Below, one piece after another: positions 42,123 through 50,536 of a DNA stretch of 52,343 bases; the stretch's first letter is position 1, and each line of letters begins with the position of its first letter. Made by a program: the position numbers and the translations under genes. The notes under the pieces were generated by a model. The model was not told where the DNA came from, ran no database searches, and was given only the letters and a program-made list of their open reading frames with translations. The DNA is from Flavobacteriaceae bacterium (GTDB lineage: Bacteria > Bacteroidota > Bacteroidia > Flavobacteriales > Flavobacteriaceae): NCBI GenBank assembly GCA_027080135.1, contig JALWUJ010000112.1, forward strand, positions 1 to 52,343, in the 5' to 3' direction.

Positions 42123-43199
42123 TTACGACTTGTTCTGTACTATTAAAATAAGCTTATCTATAATTTTTTGAGGTAAAATTGTTTTCATTGAATCCTCATA
42201 ACCTTCTGGGAACTTATTTCCGTAAATTGAAGTTGGAAGCAAAGGATATTTTTCTCTATCGGAAACCAAGCTATTTTCTAAAGCATTCCCATAAGGTACA
42301 AAACCTGCAAACGGATGGGTAACTCCCCAAAGTGTAATTGTTGGAATCCCGTACATTGCTGCTAAATGTCCGTTACCACTATCCATTGAAAGCATAACAT
42401 CGAGGTTGGAAATAAGTGCTAATTCTTCTGTGAAATTTAATTTTCCTGCTGCGTTTTTTACCGAAAGGAAATCTTTTTCAAAAATGTTTAATTGTTTAAT
42501 TTCTTCTTTCCCTCCACCAAATAAAACGATATGAAATTTTTGAGTTTTGTCTAATCCTGAAATTACTTCCCGCATTAAATCTAACGGATACATTTTGCTT
42601 TTATAAGCTGCAAAAGGAGCAATACCAATTATTTTTTTTGATGTGGCACCAACTAGTTCTTGTAATTTCTTATTAAAATCTTTACGTAGTAAAGGTTTAA
42701 ATTTTGATAAATCTAGTGAAAAACCTAACTTTTCAAAAACATCTGCATAGCGTTGATGCGTTGTTTTTAATTGTTTGAATATTTTATTGGTTTCTCTAGT
42801 AAGTGCTTTTTTTTCTGCTCTTCCCTTATTTACCGTTGCTGCTTTCTTTCCCGAAAACCACAGGCATTTAGTGATGATTTTTGAACGGATTACATTGTGT
42901 AAATCTGCAACAGCATCAATTCCTAAAGCTTTTGCTTCTTTTGATAGTTTTAAAATTCCTAAAAAACCTTTGTGTTTTCCTTCTACCTCAGCTTCTAAAA
43001 AATTTACATTTGGAAGGTCTTCAAAAAAAGGTTGAAAAAACTTTCGGGAAAGTACCGTTAACTTTACTTTGGGATAAGTTTCGGAAAACACCCGAAGTAC
43101 AGGTACAGTCATGGCAACGTCTCCCATTGCTGAAAGGCGGATGACGAGTATGTGTTCGGGTTTTTTCAAAGGTATTAAATTAACCCTTACAGAGTTCAA
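42123..43199 (-). CDS. Family 9 glycosyltransferase (heptosyltransferase-like)
   Basis: The 358-residue frame has the GT9 N-terminal ILVIRLSAMGDVAMTVPVL, the central IIGIAPFAAYKSKMYPLDLM and the nucleotide-sugar site LISNLDVMLSMDSGNGHLAAMYGIPTITLWGVTHP. It should add a sugar to the LPS core. The ATG at 43199 lies inside an intergenic palindrome (43184-43212), so the first ten residues may not be real. TTG at 43169 gives (M)KKPEHILVIR and may be the true start. A DUF4254 gene follows upstream. Confidence 0.88.
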   Translation of the reverse strand: MNSVRVNLIPLKKPEHILVIRLSAMGDVAMTVPVLRVFSETYPKVKLTVLSRKFFQPFFEDLPNVNFLEAEVEGKHKGFLGILKLSKEAKALGIDAVADLHNVIRSKIITKCLWFSGKKAATVNKGRAEKKALTRETNKIFKQLKTTHQRYADVFEKLGFSLDLSKFKPLLRKDFNKKLQELVGATSKKIIGIAPFAAYKSKMYPLDLMREVISGLDKTQKFHIVLFGGGKEEIKQLNIFEKDFLSVKNAAGKLNFTEELALISNLDVMLSMDSGNGHLAAMYGIPTITLWGVTHPFAGFVPYGNALENSLVSDREKYPLLPTSIYGNKFPEGYEDSMKTILPQKIIDKLILIVQNKS

Positions 43200-43212
43200 A
43201 ACTCTAGAAGGG
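43184..43212. repeat. 29-bp imperfect palindrome overlapping the GT9 start
   Basis: Arms CCCTTACAGAGTT and AACTCTAGAAGGG flank CAA, with three internal mismatches. It resembles a repeat I recall from Flavobacteriaceae intergenic regions. It covers the GT9 ATG at 43199 and lies between GT9 and DUF4254. Confidence 0.7.
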
Positions 43213-43229
43213 TTTTAAGTAGTTGAGTA

Positions 43230-43838
43230 TTATTTTTCACCACGAAGAACAGGGTTCAGCTCATCGTCGTTGTACATTTTCATTTGCTTGTACACTTTCA
43301 TATATTTACTTCCTTCAGAAATGTCGTTTAATAATTGGTCGATAGCAGTACTTAAATCTACTCGTTGTTCTAGCAAAACATTTAGTTTTACTTGACAAGC
43401 GTTTCTGTGTTCTTCGGTGGCATTTTCGCGAGTTGCTTCCTCGTTCATATGATACACTTTTAAAGCTAAAATAGAAAGACGATCTACTCCCCAAGCTGGA
43501 CTTTCGGTATTGATAGTAGCGTTTTGTTTTACAGTTACATTCTTGTATTTTTCTAAGAAATAACTGTCTATATATTCTACCATATCGGTTCGGTCTTGGT
43601 TAGAAGCATCTATTTGTCTTTTTAATGTCAATGCACTTACGGGATCGATATTTGGGTCGCGAATAATATCTTCGTAATGCCATTGTACCGTATCTATCCA
43701 GCATTTACGATACAATAAATGTTCTAAGTTTTGCAATTTAGCATCGTAAGGATTGCTAAAAGGTTGATCTACCGTATTTATGATGTGGTACTTATCGATT
43801 ACTTCTTTAAAAATGGCGTTTGCTTTTTCTGAAAACAT
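43230..43838 (-). CDS. DUF4254 protein
   Basis: The start MFSEKANAIFKEVIDKYH is more usual for the family than the first ATG ten residues upstream. The 202-residue protein is predominantly helical (LQNLEHLLYRKCWIDTVQWHYEDIIRDPNIDP and IDASNQDRTDMVEYIDSYF). This matches DUF4254, a Bacteroidetes family often next to family 9 glycosyltransferases. No catalytic residues are clear. It may help LPS core synthesis, based on neighbourhood only. Confidence 0.82.
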   Translation of the reverse strand: MFSEKANAIFKEVIDKYHIINTVDQPFSNPYDAKLQNLEHLLYRKCWIDTVQWHYEDIIRDPNIDPVSALTLKRQIDASNQDRTDMVEYIDSYFLEKYKNVTVKQNATINTESPAWGVDRLSILALKVYHMNEEATRENATEEHRNACQVKLNVLLEQRVDLSTAIDQLLNDISEGSKYMKVYKQMKMYNDDELNPVLRGEK

Positions 43839-43896
43839 GGTGCTTGTAATTTTAGACACGAATTTCACTAATAATTTAGACGTGTTATTTATTATT

Positions 43897-44895
43897 TTAT
43901 TTTTTTTCTAATATATGTAAATATTCAAAAGTATGATTGGCTTTATGATTTCTGCTCTCGGTTTTATCTGCTTTAAAACGTTGGTATTTGGTGGTTTCTA
44001 AATGGTAATTCCCAAATTGTTTCATTGCTTTTTTAACCGTTTCTTCCGACATTAATCCTTCGTTATTATAACTTAAAAAAATGTATTTGAATTGTGCGTT
44101 TTTCAGTAATTCAGTAAATGAATTAAGCACTTCTCCTTTTTTACAATAATCGCTTTTATAATAATCTCGCAAGCCTGTCACTCCCTTGGGTACAAAGGTA
44201 TCATATTTTGCGATAGTATTTAGCAAATGGTAATTTGCACCATATTGCCTTGCGTTGTAGGGAGGATCGAGGTATAAAATATCGCCTTCAATTTTTTTAA
44301 TTAAAGCATTGCTATCTTCCTGAAACACTTGATGTTTCCTTTTTGTTTGCTGAAAAGTTGCGGGTTTTATTTCTAATTTTTTTGCTGCCGAAGGTTTAAT
44401 TTTTTTTAAATACGCTCCATAAACCGAAGCGGTGTTTGCTACCTTATCGGCACTTTCTAAAAGACTCGCTAACAAGAAAAAATATTGGTCTTCGTTTATG
44501 GTTGAAGCTTCTTTCCATTTTTTAATCTGAAGCCTTATTGCATCAATTTTTTGTCCGTTTTGAGAAGTAAAATAGTTTCTTCCTGCTTTTCCGTTTTCGG
44601 AATAATGCTGAAAAATAAATCCTTTTACTCCTTTTAAGTTATTGAGTTCTTCTAAAAGTTCTTCGGAAGGAATTGCTTTATAATTCCCAATATAATTTCT
44701 GTTTAAAACAAAGCTGTAATACTCTACATCGTTAGCGATTACTTGTTTTACTTGGGTTTTAAAATTTCTGCCCACAATACCTGTTCCTGCAAAAAGATCA
44801 CAAAATGTTTTTTGAGAAAGGTCTTCGCCAACTACTTCTGAAACGGTTTCGGAAATAAAAGAGGAGAGTTTATGTTTGGAGCCTATGTAGTTCAT
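43897..44895 (-). CDS. D12-class DNA adenine methyltransferase
   Basis: The 332-residue enzyme begins MNYIGSKHKLSSFI, carries the SAM motif CDLFAGTGIVG (about 32-42) and the catalytic DPPY at 210-213 in ILYLDPPYNARQYG. Order I then IV marks the alpha/D12 group of N6-adenine methylases. A long recognition insert lies between the motifs. Its start overlaps the end of the upstream nuclease-like gene by 4 nt (ATGA-type coupling), the usual arrangement for type II restriction-modification. The recognition sequence cannot be read from the protein. Confidence 0.9.
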   Translation of the reverse strand: MNYIGSKHKLSSFISETVSEVVGEDLSQKTFCDLFAGTGIVGRNFKTQVKQVIANDVEYYSFVLNRNYIGNYKAIPSEELLEELNNLKGVKGFIFQHYSENGKAGRNYFTSQNGQKIDAIRLQIKKWKEASTINEDQYFFLLASLLESADKVANTASVYGAYLKKIKPSAAKKLEIKPATFQQTKRKHQVFQEDSNALIKKIEGDILYLDPPYNARQYGANYHLLNTIAKYDTFVPKGVTGLRDYYKSDYCKKGEVLNSFTELLKNAQFKYIFLSYNNEGLMSEETVKKAMKQFGNYHLETTKYQRFKADKTESRNHKANHTFEYLHILEKK

Positions 44896-45527
44896 TTTTC
44901 AATCCAAATTATATCGCTAAATGTTTCGGTTTGGTCTGTAAAAATAAACTTTTGTAATTGATGAGGAGTAAAATTTAAAACATAGTTTTTTATTTCTTTT
45001 TCTATTAATTTAAGTTCCGATTTTAGCTTCCAATGTGCTCCGTTTTTGCAGTAAACAACAATAAATAATCTGTTTTTAAAATGATGACGTTGTTGATTGC
45101 TTTGGTTTTTATATAGCCATTTAATTAATTCTCTTGGATTCTTTTTTGCATATTCAAAGGAATGATTAAATCCTTTGGGGAATACCGAAGTTTTATGGTC
45201 AAATGAAACTCCTTGTAAACAAAAATCTATCCATCTGTTTTTTGTGTTTTTTTCTGGTACAATTCCGTCGCAAGTACTAAAAACATGTTCTATTGCCATA
45301 GCAGACCAGAAGTTGTACCAACGATTAATTGCGTAATAAAACAGTTCTTTTTTGTCAAGGTTTTCCCTTTCTACAACTTTTGCCATTAATGGAATTAACG
45401 CTTCCCATTTGTTTGTATTATAAATAAAATTGGTGTATCCATCCCAAATATTATTTTGTTTGCGATACCATTTATAGGGATATTTTAAACGATTTTTTAG
45501 TTGATTTTCGATTTCTTCTAAATTCAT
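44892..45527 (-). CDS. Putative type II restriction endonuclease (PD-(D/E)xK-like)
   Basis: I recognise no named family in these 211 residues. A nuclease-like pattern is visible: E80 in WSAMAIEHVF, D101 in RWIDFCLQG, then D110-x-K112 in VSFDHKTS, followed by the hydrophobic strand NRLFIVVYC. D-x8-DxK with a preceding helical Glu is the PD-(D/E)xK core. The stop overlaps the adenine methylase start, which strongly suggests a restriction partner. It could also be an accessory specificity protein. It is AT-rich like its neighbours, with no clear transfer boundary. Confidence 0.6.
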   Translation of the reverse strand: MNLEEIENQLKNRLKYPYKWYRKQNNIWDGYTNFIYNTNKWEALIPLMAKVVERENLDKKELFYYAINRWYNFWSAMAIEHVFSTCDGIVPEKNTKNRWIDFCLQGVSFDHKTSVFPKGFNHSFEYAKKNPRELIKWLYKNQSNQQRHHFKNRLFIVVYCKNGAHWKLKSELKLIEKEIKNYVLNFTPHQLQKFIFTDQTETFSDIIWIEK

Positions 45528-45528
45528 T

Positions 45529-46452
45529 TTATAAAAAATAAATTAGAACTGGCAGTAAAACAGCAACCCATAATATAGCTTCTGAAATCCATCGTTTTTT
45601 AACGGTTTCAATATAATAAGTTGCAAAAATGGAGAGAGGAGCAAAAAGGAAAATAAATTCGCTTCCGTTTTTAATTGGAGAAATAACAATTATTAAAATT
45701 CCTATTAACAGAGTAAAGAAAAGCAATCTATTTTTTAATTTTTCCTTTAAAGGAATCATGGCACTTTTAAGTCTTTTTTGAATCATAGAAACTAAAAAAA
45801 CAATTGTTATAAAAATTATCGAGATTGTTAATTGAGGTGATTTATATTCAGAAAAATCAAATCCAATGGTAGTATTCAACTCTAAAAACCATATAAACGA
45901 ATTGTTTACAAATAAATAATAAACCGTTGTTAGCGTAAAAACAGATAAAAATCCTACGAAAGGAATTAGAATATACTTAAAATTTTTAGTGGCTTTTTGA
46001 AAAACTGCTATAAATAAAACCGCAAAAAAAAGGATGCTCCAAAAATTAAAAAGCGATGCGATAGAAATCCAAAGTGATGCATCTAGTATTTTCTTTTTGG
46101 TATTAATTTTAGAAGGTAAACTTAGTATTCTTCTTAAAGCTAATAGCAAAAAAACATTCGATAATACCATACTATATTCAACAAATACAGAAGGAAATAT
46201 AACTAAAAAGGTACTAAATAATACTATAGAATAAGTATTGTTTTTAGTGAGTTTGTTTTTCTTATTAATAAAATTTAATAAAAAAAGAAGAAACAAATAA
46301 GTAAGTGTAAATAAAGATATTTGAAGTATGGTTGGAATACTAAAATCTATAATTCCTTTAAAAAACAAATAGGAGAAATATCCTAAAATTAGGTATGTGC
46401 TTACTAAAATAAAGTTGAAAGGTTTAGATTTACCAAAAAAACTTGTGAGCAT
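45529..46452 (-). CDS. DUF6427-like polytopic membrane protein
   Basis: A 307-residue protein with about eight to ten hydrophobic helices and very short loops. The pattern SMVLSNVFLLLALRRILSLPSKINTKKKILDASLWISIASLFNFWSILFF resembles the flavobacterial DUF6427 family. It ends 1 nt before the nuclease-like gene. No transport motif is identified. Its start is close to the divergent promoter of the 77-residue membrane protein gene. Confidence 0.72.
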   Translation of the reverse strand: MLTSFFGKSKPFNFILVSTYLILGYFSYLFFKGIIDFSIPTILQISLFTLTYLFLLFLLNFINKKNKLTKNNTYSIVLFSTFLVIFPSVFVEYSMVLSNVFLLLALRRILSLPSKINTKKKILDASLWISIASLFNFWSILFFAVLFIAVFQKATKNFKYILIPFVGFLSVFTLTTVYYLFVNNSFIWFLELNTTIGFDFSEYKSPQLTISIIFITIVFLVSMIQKRLKSAMIPLKEKLKNRLLFFTLLIGILIIVISPIKNGSEFIFLFAPLSIFATYYIETVKKRWISEAILWVAVLLPVLIYFL

Positions 46453-46473
46453 ACTTCTTAATTTATACTTTTG
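46443..46473 (+). promoter_or_regulatory. Promoter of the 77-residue membrane protein gene
   Basis: TTG at 46443-46445 and TACTTTTG at 46466-46473 are 20 nt apart. The leader to ATG 46495 is about 18 nt. The promoter overlaps the start region of the divergent DUF6427-like gene. Confidence 0.68.
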
Positions 46474-46494
46474 CTATCTTAAAATCATAAAGAT

Positions 46495-46728
46495 ATGACT
46501 TGGACAGGTTTTTTTAAAGGAATAGAATCTTTTTTTGTGGATTTTGCATTTGGTCCTTACGATGCATTAAGAAAAATAGACCCAACAAACTGGACATTAA
46601 GCAATGTGGTGTCTTGGATATTTTTAGCGGTGTTTTTTGTTTTGCTTTTTTATTGGTTAGGGCAACTTAAAAAGTTTAGCGTTAACGAACCTGAAGACGA
46701 AACGCTTACTTCGCAATCTTTTTTATAA
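46495..46728 (+). CDS. Small single-helix membrane protein (DUF6341-like)
   Basis: The 77-residue product starts MTWTGFFKGIESFFVDFAFGPYDALRKIDPTNW. It then has one hydrophobic helix (VSWIFLAVFFVLLFYWLGQL) and an acidic tail (NEPEDETLTSQ). This matches what I recall as DUF6341, a short flavobacterial family next to DUF6427, but the name is tentative. Its stop overlaps the convergent purD stop by 6 nt. No function is known. Confidence 0.72.
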   Translation: MTWTGFFKGIESFFVDFAFGPYDALRKIDPTNWTLSNVVSWIFLAVFFVLLFYWLGQLKKFSVNEPEDETLTSQSFL

Positions 46729-47994
46729 ATCGAAGCCAATATCACGACGATAATTCATCGTATCAAAATGTAGTTTTTCTATGTTTTGATACGATTTTTT
46801 TAGTGCCTTTTGGTAATCTTTATCTAAGGAAGTAATTGCTAAAACCCTTCCGCCATTGGTTAAAACCTCATCTTTTTTAAAGGTTGTACCTGCGTGAAAA
46901 ACGATAGAATCTTTTACCTCTGAAATCCCCGAAATCGGCTTTCCTTTTTCATAGGCTTCTGGATAACCTCCCGAAACCAACATTACAGTTGCGGCAGCTC
47001 GCTCATCTATTTCTATTGAAACCTCATCCAATTTTTGAATGAAAGTCGCTTCAAATAAATCTACCAAATCTGTTTTAATTCTTGGTAGTACAACTTCGGT
47101 TTCTGGATCTCCCATTCGTACATTGTATTCAATTACCATAGGTTCGCTATTTACATTTATCAAACCTATAAATATAAAACCTTTATAATCTATGTTTTCT
47201 TTTTGAAGTCCGTTAACAGTAGGTTTTACAATTCGTTCTTCAATTTTTTTCATTAACACTTCATCTACAAATGGCACGGGAGAAATAGCTCCCATACCTC
47301 CCGTATTTAATCCTTTATCGCCTTCTCCAATTCGTTTATAATCTTTTGCTGTGGGTAATATTTTATAATTTTTACCGTCGGTTAATACGAAAACACTTAG
47401 TTCAATTCCGTCTAAAAACTCTTCAATTACAACGGTTTCACTTGCTACTCCAAATTTTGCGTTAGAGAGCATATTTTCCAGCTCTTGTTTTGCTTCGTTG
47501 ATGTCTTCCAAAATCAAAACTCCTTTTCCTGCCGCTAATCCGTCAGCTTTTAAAACGTAAGGAGGTTTTAAGGTTTCTAAAAATTGTTTTCCTTCGGCTA
47601 AGGTTTCATTGGTAAAACTTTGGTAGGCAGCCGTTGGTATTTTATGGTCAATCATAAACTCTTTGGCTCGTTCTTTACTCCCTTCTAATAAAGCCCCTGC
47701 TTTTGAAGGACCAATCAACATCACATTTTTTAATTCTGAATTTGCCAAAAACTCATCGGCAATTCCATTAACCAAAGGGTCTTCTGGACCGACGATAACC
47801 ATTTTTATTTGGTTTTCTAAAACACACTTCTTTATGGCTTCAAAATCGTTTACAGAAATTGAAACATTGGTTGCAATTTGGGAAGTTCCTGCGTTTCCGG
47901 GAGCAACAAAAAGTTGCTTGCATTTTTTACTTTCTGCAATTTTATATGCAAAGGTATGTTCACGACCTCCAGAACCTAAAATTAAAATATTCAT
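46723..47994 (-). CDS. purD: Phosphoribosylamine-glycine ligase
   Basis: This 423-residue ATP-grasp enzyme joins phosphoribosylamine and glycine in purine synthesis. Evidence includes the start MNILILGSGGREHTFAYKIA, KPPYVLKADGLAAGKGVLI (ATP-grasp), EEFLDGIELSVFVLTDG, and GGMGAISPVPF, with NVRMGDPETEVVLPR at the metal site. Length is standard. It has its own promoter at 48018-48045. Confidence 0.97.
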   Translation of the reverse strand: MNILILGSGGREHTFAYKIAESKKCKQLFVAPGNAGTSQIATNVSISVNDFEAIKKCVLENQIKMVIVGPEDPLVNGIADEFLANSELKNVMLIGPSKAGALLEGSKERAKEFMIDHKIPTAAYQSFTNETLAEGKQFLETLKPPYVLKADGLAAGKGVLILEDINEAKQELENMLSNAKFGVASETVVIEEFLDGIELSVFVLTDGKNYKILPTAKDYKRIGEGDKGLNTGGMGAISPVPFVDEVLMKKIEERIVKPTVNGLQKENIDYKGFIFIGLINVNSEPMVIEYNVRMGDPETEVVLPRIKTDLVDLFEATFIQKLDEVSIEIDERAAATVMLVSGGYPEAYEKGKPISGISEVKDSIVFHAGTTFKKDEVLTNGGRVLAITSLDKDYQKALKKSYQNIEKLHFDTMNYRRDIGFDL

Positions 47995-48017
47995 AGCTTT
48001 GTGTTTAAAAACTATTG

Positions 48018-48045
48018 CAAAAATACAGTAATTTTAAGATTACAA
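48018..48045 (-). promoter_or_regulatory. Promoter of purD
   Basis: On the minus strand TTG (48043-48045) and TATTTTTG (48018-48025) are 17 nt apart, a good match. The leader to ATG 47994 is about 20 nt. Confidence 0.65.
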
Positions 48046-48085
48046 TTCGTTTAATTTGTAAATTGATGTCCTTAATAGTTAACGA

Positions 48086-49399
48086 TTGAATTTATTTGAA
48101 TTTACACTTAGAATGAACAACTTCCCGATGAAGGAGGCTAAAGAGCATTTGGCGAAAATTCAAGCAATTCCAGAAAGTGAGTATGAAGAGTACATTAAAA
48201 AACAACGTCTAGAAATTGTAGATTATCATTTAAAAAACAATCTATTTTATAAAAATTTTATTGAAAATGCTTCGGTTGAAAACTGGGAAGACATTCCGAT
48301 ACTAACAAAAAAAGATTTACAAATTCCTTTACAAGAAAGGCTTTCTAAAGGCTTTAAAATTAAAGATTGTTATATAAATAAAACTTCGGGTTCTAGCGGA
48401 CATCCATTAATTTTTGCAAAAGATAAATATTGCCATGCCATGACTTGGGCAGAAATTATAAACCGTTTTGGTTGGTTTGGCATTGATTTTAACAGCTCGT
48501 ATCAAGCTCGGTTTTATGGAATCCCTTTGGACTTTATCGGCAACAAAAAAGAACGAATAAAAGATTGGTTAAGCCGTCGGTTTCGGTTTCCAATTTTCGA
48601 TTTATCGGAAGCTAAATTGGAGGCTTATTTTAAAATATTTCAGCAAAAAAAGTTTTATTACATTAATGGTTACACAAGTTCTATTGTTTTATTTGCTAAA
48701 TATTTAAAAAGCAAGAATGTGGTGTTAACTAGTGTTTGTCCCTCCTTAAAGTATTGTGTAGTCACCAGCGAAATGCTTTTTGAAAAAGATAAAATTCTAC
48801 TAGAAAAATGGTTGGAGGTTCCAATTATTAACGAATATGGAGCGGCAGAATTAGACCTTATTGCATTTACCAATCCACATGATGAGTTGATAGTAAATAG
48901 TGAAACCCTATTTGTGGAAATTTTAGATGAAACTAATCAACCTGTTTCAAATGGAAAAACAGGTAAAATTGTTATTACTTCCCTTTATAACAAGGCACAA
49001 CCGTTTATTAGGTATGAAATTGGTGATATCGGAATCCTTTCAGAAAAAAGCACTTTTAAAACCCCTGTTTTAGAGAAATTAATTGGTCGTACTAACGATA
49101 TTGCAAAACTCCCGAGTGGAAAAATTGTACCAGGACTTACCTTTTATTATGTTACTAAAAGTGTAATTGAGGACGACGAGAATGTAAAAGAATTCATTAT
49201 TGAACAACACGAACTAACAGATTTTCATGTCATTTATGTTTCTGAAAGAGAATTAAATTCTGAAGAAATCTCTAAAATTAAAAAAGCATTAAGTAATTAT
49301 TTGGAAGGTAATTTGAATTTAACATTTGAAAGAGTTGAAGTTCTTAACCGAAATAAAAGGGGGAAACTGAAACAGTTTGTATCAAAGTTAGAAAGTTAA
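48086..49399 (+). CDS. CapK/PaaK-like adenylate-forming ligase
   Basis: The 437-residue protein has the AMP-forming loop KTSGSSGHPLIFAKD (about 105-119), EYGAAELDLIAF and the C-terminal RYEIGDIGIL and LIGRTNDIAKLPSGK motifs of phenylacetate-CoA ligase-like CapK proteins. CapK relatives in polysaccharide clusters activate an acyl group that decorates a sugar. The start is TTG at 48086, matching the usual N-terminus; ATG 48113 would shorten it by nine residues. It opens the surface polysaccharide cluster. Confidence 0.85.
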   Translation: MNLFEFTLRMNNFPMKEAKEHLAKIQAIPESEYEEYIKKQRLEIVDYHLKNNLFYKNFIENASVENWEDIPILTKKDLQIPLQERLSKGFKIKDCYINKTSGSSGHPLIFAKDKYCHAMTWAEIINRFGWFGIDFNSSYQARFYGIPLDFIGNKKERIKDWLSRRFRFPIFDLSEAKLEAYFKIFQQKKFYYINGYTSSIVLFAKYLKSKNVVLTSVCPSLKYCVVTSEMLFEKDKILLEKWLEVPIINEYGAAELDLIAFTNPHDELIVNSETLFVEILDETNQPVSNGKTGKIVITSLYNKAQPFIRYEIGDIGILSEKSTFKTPVLEKLIGRTNDIAKLPSGKIVPGLTFYYVTKSVIEDDENVKEFIIEQHELTDFHVIYVSERELNSEEISKIKKALSNYLEGNLNLTFERVEVLNRNKRGKLKQFVSKLES

Positions 49400-49438
49400 A
49401 CAAGTTATTCCCTATTTTTACTTTTTATAAAAGCTATT

Positions 49439-50536
49439 ATGAAAATTACAATTATTGCAGGAGCTCGTCCTAATTTTATGAAAATTGCTCCTATTATACA
49501 AGCAATTCAGCAAAAACAAAATCAAGGTTTTTCTATAAATTTCAGGTTAGTGCATACAGGACAGCATTACGATAAAAATTTGAGTGATACTTTTTTTAAA
49601 GAATTAGAAATTCCAGAACCTCATAAAAATCTAAATGTCCATAGCGGAACTCAAGCGGAACAAACTGGGGCTATAATGGTTGGTTTTGAAAAAGAATTAA
49701 AAAAAAACCCAACCGATTTGGTGTTGGTTGTTGGTGATGTAACCTCGACTATGGCTTGTACCATAGTTGCAAAAAAGGCAGGAATTAAAGTTGCTCATAT
49801 TGAAGCGGGGATTAGGTCTGGAGATTTAAAAATGCCTGAAGAAATTAACAGAATGGTAACCGATAGTATCACCGATTATTTTTATACTACTTCAAAAGAA
49901 GCTTCCCAAAAACTAATTCAGCTTGGAAATTCAAAAGAAAACATATTTTTTGTAGGAAATGTAATGATCGACACCCTTTTAAAAAACCTTCCGAAATTAA
50001 TAAAACCAAAAGCTTGGAACGATTTATCTTTAAAAAATAACAATTATTATGTATTAACATTGCATCGCCCTTCCAATGTAGATTCTATGGATTCTTTTTC
50101 AGAATTATTACATCTTATAGTGAAAAAATCTAAGGATTTACCAATAATTTTTCCGGTGCATCCTCGTACTAAAAAAATATTGGAACAGTCCAAACTTACT
50201 TTTAAAAACCTCCATTATATTTCTCCACTAGGGTATTTATCATTCATTTATTTAGTGAAAAATGCAAAAGCTATATTAACAGATTCTGGTGGGATTACGG
50301 AGGAAGCATCTGTTTTAAATATTCCTTGTATTACTTTTAGAGACAGTACAGAACGTCCTGAAACTTGTAGTTTAGGAACGAATATTATTGTAGGCAATGA
50401 TCCTATAAAAATTAATGAAGCATTTACTACTTTAGACCGAAACCAATGGAAAAAAGGACAAGAAATTCCGTTGTGGGATGGAAATGCAGCAAAAAGAATA
50501 GTTGCAAGTATTCTGAAAATATATGGAAAAGAGTAA
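49439..50536 (+). CDS. wecB: UDP-N-acetylglucosamine 2-epimerase (non-hydrolysing)
   Basis: The 365-residue enzyme starts MKITIIAGARPNFMKIAPI and contains RLVHTGQHYDKNLSD, HIEAGIRSGDLKMPEEINR and AILTDSGGITEEASVL, the classical epimerase signature. It converts UDP-GlcNAc to UDP-ManNAc, a precursor of surface polysaccharides. It overlaps the following glycosyltransferase by 14 nt, so translation is coupled. Context supports capsule or O-antigen synthesis. Confidence 0.95.
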   Translation: MKITIIAGARPNFMKIAPIIQAIQQKQNQGFSINFRLVHTGQHYDKNLSDTFFKELEIPEPHKNLNVHSGTQAEQTGAIMVGFEKELKKNPTDLVLVVGDVTSTMACTIVAKKAGIKVAHIEAGIRSGDLKMPEEINRMVTDSITDYFYTTSKEASQKLIQLGNSKENIFFVGNVMIDTLLKNLPKLIKPKAWNDLSLKNNNYYVLTLHRPSNVDSMDSFSELLHLIVKKSKDLPIIFPVHPRTKKILEQSKLTFKNLHYISPLGYLSFIYLVKNAKAILTDSGGITEEASVLNIPCITFRDSTERPETCSLGTNIIVGNDPIKINEAFTTLDRNQWKKGQEIPLWDGNAAKRIVASILKIYGKE

